Source: Bacteroidales bacterium (GTDB lineage: Bacteria; Bacteroidota; Bacteroidia; Bacteroidales; UBA932). From it: a stretch of DNA of 64,000 nt. Shown here one piece after another: positions 61,415 through 64,000 of this stretch (position 1 is the first letter of the stretch; each line of letters opens with the position of its first letter). Below the pieces are notes generated by a model that saw only the letters and a program-made list of their open reading frames with translations, had not been told where the DNA came from and did not search any database. A program made the position numbers and the translations under genes. The stretch covers positions 1-64,000 of the forward strand of contig JAMPAT010000003.1 in NCBI GenBank assembly GCA_023667095.1. Direction: 5' to 3'.

Positions 61415-62110
61415 ATGCACGTACCAGACATAATAATAGCAATTGACGGATATTCATCCACAGGGAAAAGCACCTTTGCAAAGAAAATTGCAGCAGAACT
61501 GTCTTTCCTTTACCTTGATTCCGGGGCACTCTACCGTGGAGTCACCCTCTATGCAATAGAGAACGGGATAATATCCAGGTCAGGGGAGATTGACATGGAG
61601 GCACTGGATGCCGCCCTTCCGGAGATTGACATACATTTCGAGGACAATGGTGAAGGAAGCAGGACCTACATGGGAGGACGGTGCATCGAAAGGGAGATCA
61701 GGACATTGCCTGTGTCTGGAAAGGTAAGCCCTATATCAGCGGTCCCTGCTGTAAGGAAATATGTAGATGAAAGGCTGAGGGAATTCGGAAGGAAGAAACG
61801 TGTAGTGATGGACGGGCGTGACATAGGCACAACCGTGTTCCCGGAGGCAGAGCTTAAGATTTTCATGACTGCAGACCCAGTGATAAGGGCACAGAGAAGG
61901 CTTGCCGAGCTTAAGGCCAAAGGCGAGGAAGCGACTCTGGAGGATGTACTCAGCAACCTTAAGGAGCGTGACTACATTGATTCCCACAGGGAAGCATCAC
62001 CGCTGTCAAAGGCTGATGATGCGATTGTCCTCGACAATTCCCACATGAATATGGATGAACAGATGAAATGGGTCAAGGATATAATCAAGGAAAGATTTGA
62101 AGTAGCATGA
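61415..62110 (+). CDS. cmk: Cytidylate kinase
   Basis: This 231-residue kinase phosphorylates CMP and dCMP. It has the P-loop IAIDGYSSTGKST near the N-terminus, LDSGALYRGVTLYA, the VMDGRDIGTTVFPEAELKIFMTADP segment and the lid RDYIDSHREASPL. ATG 61415 (MHVPDIIIAIDG) gives the family length; an in-frame ATG at 61376 would add 13 residues and sits only a few bases after the predicted transcript start. It overlaps ispH by four bases (ATGA). Confidence 0.94.
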   Translation: MHVPDIIIAIDGYSSTGKSTFAKKIAAELSFLYLDSGALYRGVTLYAIENGIISRSGEIDMEALDAALPEIDIHFEDNGEGSRTYMGGRCIEREIRTLPVSGKVSPISAVPAVRKYVDERLREFGRKKRVVMDGRDIGTTVFPEAELKIFMTADPVIRAQRRLAELKAKGEEATLEDVLSNLKERDYIDSHREASPLSKADDAIVLDNSHMNMDEQMKWVKDIIKERFEVA

Positions 62111-63057
62111 TTCGTATGGGAATAACGGTGGACATAGACAGCAATTCAGGATTCTGTGCTGGAGTCATCAAGGCAATAAGGAATGCAGAAACTTTCCTTG
62201 ATGCGTCTACGCAGGGTGAAAAACTGTATTCTTTAGGTGCTATAGTCCATAATGAGCCTGAACTGGCCAGGCTGGAAAGGAAAGGTCTTGTGACAATTGA
62301 CAAGGATGACCTTACGGAAATTTCAGATGCATCGGGCAAGACACTTCTCATAAGGGCACATGGAGAGCCTCCACAGACATACAGGACAGCGGAATCTCTC
62401 GGGTTCAAGGTAATAGACTGTACATGTCCGGTTGTACTCAAGCTGCAGAAGGACATTCGTGAAGCATACGCAAGGCAAAAGGCCAGCGGCCGTGACGGGC
62501 AGATACTGATATTCGGAAAGATCGGGCATGCGGAAGTACTTGGACTTGTAGGGCAGGCAGACGGAGACGCCCTTGTGATTGAAAACATGTCCATGCTGGA
62601 GGAGTCCATATCTTCAGGAAAGATTGACCTCAGTAAGCCTGTCGAGATATTTTCCCAGACAACCAAGAGCCCTGCAGAATACGCTTCGATATGCGCAAGG
62701 CTTGAAGAGATGATGGCACATGAAAATGAACTGTCTGTAGAGCATTTCAAGGGACGTGGGCTCCTGTCGGTACACGACACAATCTGCCTGCAGGTAGCAA
62801 ACAGGCACTCAAGGCTCTCAAGGTTTGCCTCGGAACATGATGTGATTGTCTTTGTATCCGACAAGGCCAGTTCCAATGGCAAAGTGTTGTGTGACCTATG
62901 TAAATCCATGAACATCAGGACATACCACATTGCAAAGGCAGAGGAGATAAAGAAAGAGTGGTTCAGGAAGGACGACAAGGTCGGCGTATGCGGAGCGACA
63001 TCCACCCCTAAGTGGCTGCTGGAGAAAGTGGCTGCAGAAATAGAAAATTTTTGCTAA
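62107..63057 (+). CDS. ispH: 4-hydroxy-3-methylbut-2-enyl diphosphate reductase
   Basis: This 316-residue iron-sulfur enzyme performs the last step of the MEP isoprenoid pathway. The three cluster cysteines lie in SGFCAGV, DCTCPVV and GVCGATSTPKWL, and the catalytic Glu region is present in the GHAEVLGLVGQ context. Its ATG overlaps the cmk stop codon, so the two are translationally coupled. Length is the family's usual 290-320. Confidence 0.96.
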   Translation: MIRMGITVDIDSNSGFCAGVIKAIRNAETFLDASTQGEKLYSLGAIVHNEPELARLERKGLVTIDKDDLTEISDASGKTLLIRAHGEPPQTYRTAESLGFKVIDCTCPVVLKLQKDIREAYARQKASGRDGQILIFGKIGHAEVLGLVGQADGDALVIENMSMLEESISSGKIDLSKPVEIFSQTTKSPAEYASICARLEEMMAHENELSVEHFKGRGLLSVHDTICLQVANRHSRLSRFASEHDVIVFVSDKASSNGKVLCDLCKSMNIRTYHIAKAEEIKKEWFRKDDKVGVCGATSTPKWLLEKVAAEIENFC

Positions 63058-63072
63058 TAGCCGACATTTTCC

Positions 63073-63080
63073 TAATTTTG
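63073..63080 (+). promoter_or_regulatory. -7 box for efp
   Basis: TAATTTTG matches TAnnTTTG, 41 bases before the efp ATG, giving efp a promoter of its own downstream of ispH. Confidence 0.5.
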
Positions 63081-63121
63081 TGGGCTGCAACATAGAACAA
63101 TATATAATTTAATAGTACAAT

Positions 63122-63688
63122 ATGGCAACAACAGCTGATTTCAAAAACGGTCTTTACCTTAATTTCAACGGAAAACCATGCTCTATCGTATGGTTCCAGC
63201 ATGTAAAGCCAGGCAAAGGCCCAGCTTTCGTAAAGACAAAACTCCGTAACCTTGAAAACGGACGTATCCTTGAGAACACTTTCACTGCAGGTGCAAAAAT
63301 CGAGACTATCAATGTAGAGAGGAGACCATACCAGTTCCTTTACAAGGATGAGGATGGATTCAACTTCATGCATGAGGAGACTTTTGAGCAGATTCACCTT
63401 GAAGAGGACCTCGTTGAGAATGCAGACCTCATGAAAGAGGGACAGCATGTGGAGATGATGTTCCTTGCTGACGAGGAGAGGTGCCTTACCTGCGAGCTTC
63501 CTACATACGTAGAGCTTGAAGTCACATATTCAGAGCCTGCTGTAAAGGGAGACACCGCATCTACAAATGCACTTAAGGAAGCGACCCTTGAGACCGGTGC
63601 TATCATCATGGTTCCTCTTTTCATCAACCAGGGAGAGAAAATCCGTGTCAACACAACTGACCGTTCATACGGAGAGCGTGTCAAATAG
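63122..63688 (+). CDS. efp: Translation elongation factor P
   Basis: This 188-residue, three-domain beta protein relieves ribosome stalling at polyproline. The loop that reaches the peptidyl-transferase centre reads HVKPGKGPAFVKTKLRN, with the Lys in PGKGP at the usual modification site. The C-terminal OB domain carries the family signature IMVPLFINQGEKIRVNTTDRSYGERVK. Length matches E. coli (188). Codon use looks like that of a highly expressed gene (frequent CTT, GAG and ATC). Confidence 0.97.
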   Translation: MATTADFKNGLYLNFNGKPCSIVWFQHVKPGKGPAFVKTKLRNLENGRILENTFTAGAKIETINVERRPYQFLYKDEDGFNFMHEETFEQIHLEEDLVENADLMKEGQHVEMMFLADEERCLTCELPTYVELEVTYSEPAVKGDTASTNALKEATLETGAIIMVPLFINQGEKIRVNTTDRSYGERVK

Positions 63689-63702
63689 GACATTACACAT
63701 AA

Positions 63703-63744
63703 AATAAACAAAAAAGCTGGCCTTTCCGGTCAGCTTTTTGTTTA
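63703..63744. terminator. Bidirectional terminator between efp and lptB
   Basis: TAAACAAAAAAGCTGGCC pairs with GGTCAGCTTTTTGTTTA around a TTTCC loop, with A and T runs on either side serving both convergent genes. Confidence 0.85.
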
Positions 63745-63746
63745 TG

Positions 63747-64000
63747 CTACTTCCTGTTCTGGTCCACATATTTTGTGAAGGCGTCCGAGCGTTTGAGTAC
63801 GAAATTGGAGCCAAGGTATTTGGTCCGGACTTCCTCATCGGCGGCAAGTGCCTCTGGAGTACCGCTCTGGAGAATGTTCCCCTCATAGAGAAGATAGGCC
63901 CTGTCAATGATTGCAAGTGTCTCACCTACATTATGGTCAGTAATGATGACACCTATATTCTTGTATTTCAGTTTGGCAATGATATGCTGGATATCTTCGA
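63747..64000 (-). CDS. lptB: LPS export ABC transporter ATP-binding protein, 3' part
   Basis: Only the last 84 codons lie in the window. The piece begins inside the ABC domain and contains the switch His in GVIITDHNVGETLAIIDRAYLLYEG, followed by the LptB-type ending SGTPEALAADEEVRTKYLGSNFVL. It would drive lipopolysaccharide extraction from the inner membrane with LptFGC. The stop codon is at 63747-63749; the Walker A, signature and Walker B motifs are outside the window. Confidence 0.9.
   Translation of the reverse strand, partial: EDIQHIIAKLKYKNIGVIITDHNVGETLAIIDRAYLLYEGNILQSGTPEALAADEEVRTKYLGSNFVLKRSDAFTKYVDQNRK

Noticed and set aside
62085..63005. 306-codon minus-strand frame opposite ispH
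   Set aside because: Shadow of ispH; serine-rich composition with no domain.

Overview
The window is chromosomal DNA from a member of the Bacteroidales, probably a gut commensal. The evidence is a SusC/SusD pair with lipoprotein glycan-active partners, many TAnnTTTG-type -7 boxes, start sites that mostly lack Shine-Dalgarno sequences, a glycogen synthase-phosphorylase fusion typical of the phylum, and a TsaB/CvpA/IleS/TraR/LspA neighbourhood usual in Bacteroidetes. Genus cannot be fixed by eye. No rRNA, CRISPR array, prophage or complete insertion sequence was seen.

Layout. 0.2-3.2 kb: a two-gene chromate-type transporter and an AspT/YidE-type transporter. 3.3-12.9 kb: a glycan-use locus, with a GH20 hexosaminidase facing a leftward susC-susD-GH18-LamG lipoprotein operon, likely for GlcNAc-containing (N-glycan-like) host sugars. 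13-16.2 kb: a polysaccharide flippase, a lipoprotein cyclophilin and a HAD hydrolase. 16.2-16.65 kb: an unusual intergenic block with two copies of a sigma-54-like promoter, a 39-nt conserved core and a covarying stem-loop, followed by a MITE-like inverted repeat. 16.66-18 kb: rubredoxin, a membrane protein and an ECF sigma factor. 18.2-24.2 kb: an accessory-looking stretch with a deoxyribosyltransferase-like gene, a decayed alpha/beta-hydrolase, an AraC regulator, a CAT-like acetyltransferase, two paralogous outer-membrane proteins and tRNA-Ser. 24.3-33.4 kb: housekeeping genes (lspA, traR/dksA-like, ileS, cvpA, tsaB, TonB-like, thioredoxin-like, HIT, greA). 33.5-46.7 kb: one leftward gene train xseA-xseB-glgB-debranching enzyme-GT4-GH57-GT3/GT35 fusion-ribF, joining all glycogen metabolism genes to exonuclease VII and flavin synthesis. 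46.8-50 kb: engB-prs-small Cys-rich membrane protein-der. 50-54.2 kb: glpCBA, the anaerobic glycerol-3-phosphate dehydrogenase, with a candidate DeoR-type operator. 54.5-64 kb: HAD-IIA phosphatase, DUF4783 protein, rlmH, a very large NtrY-like kinase, a sigma-54 activator without a DNA-binding domain placed tail to tail with it, cmk-ispH, efp and the 3' end of lptB.

The most interesting item is the pair of putative sigma-54-dependent small RNAs at 16.20-16.50 kb. Their shared single-stranded core is antisense to a generic Bacteroidetes translation start. The same window encodes a sigma-54 activator that lacks a DNA-binding domain, but a link between the two is only inference.
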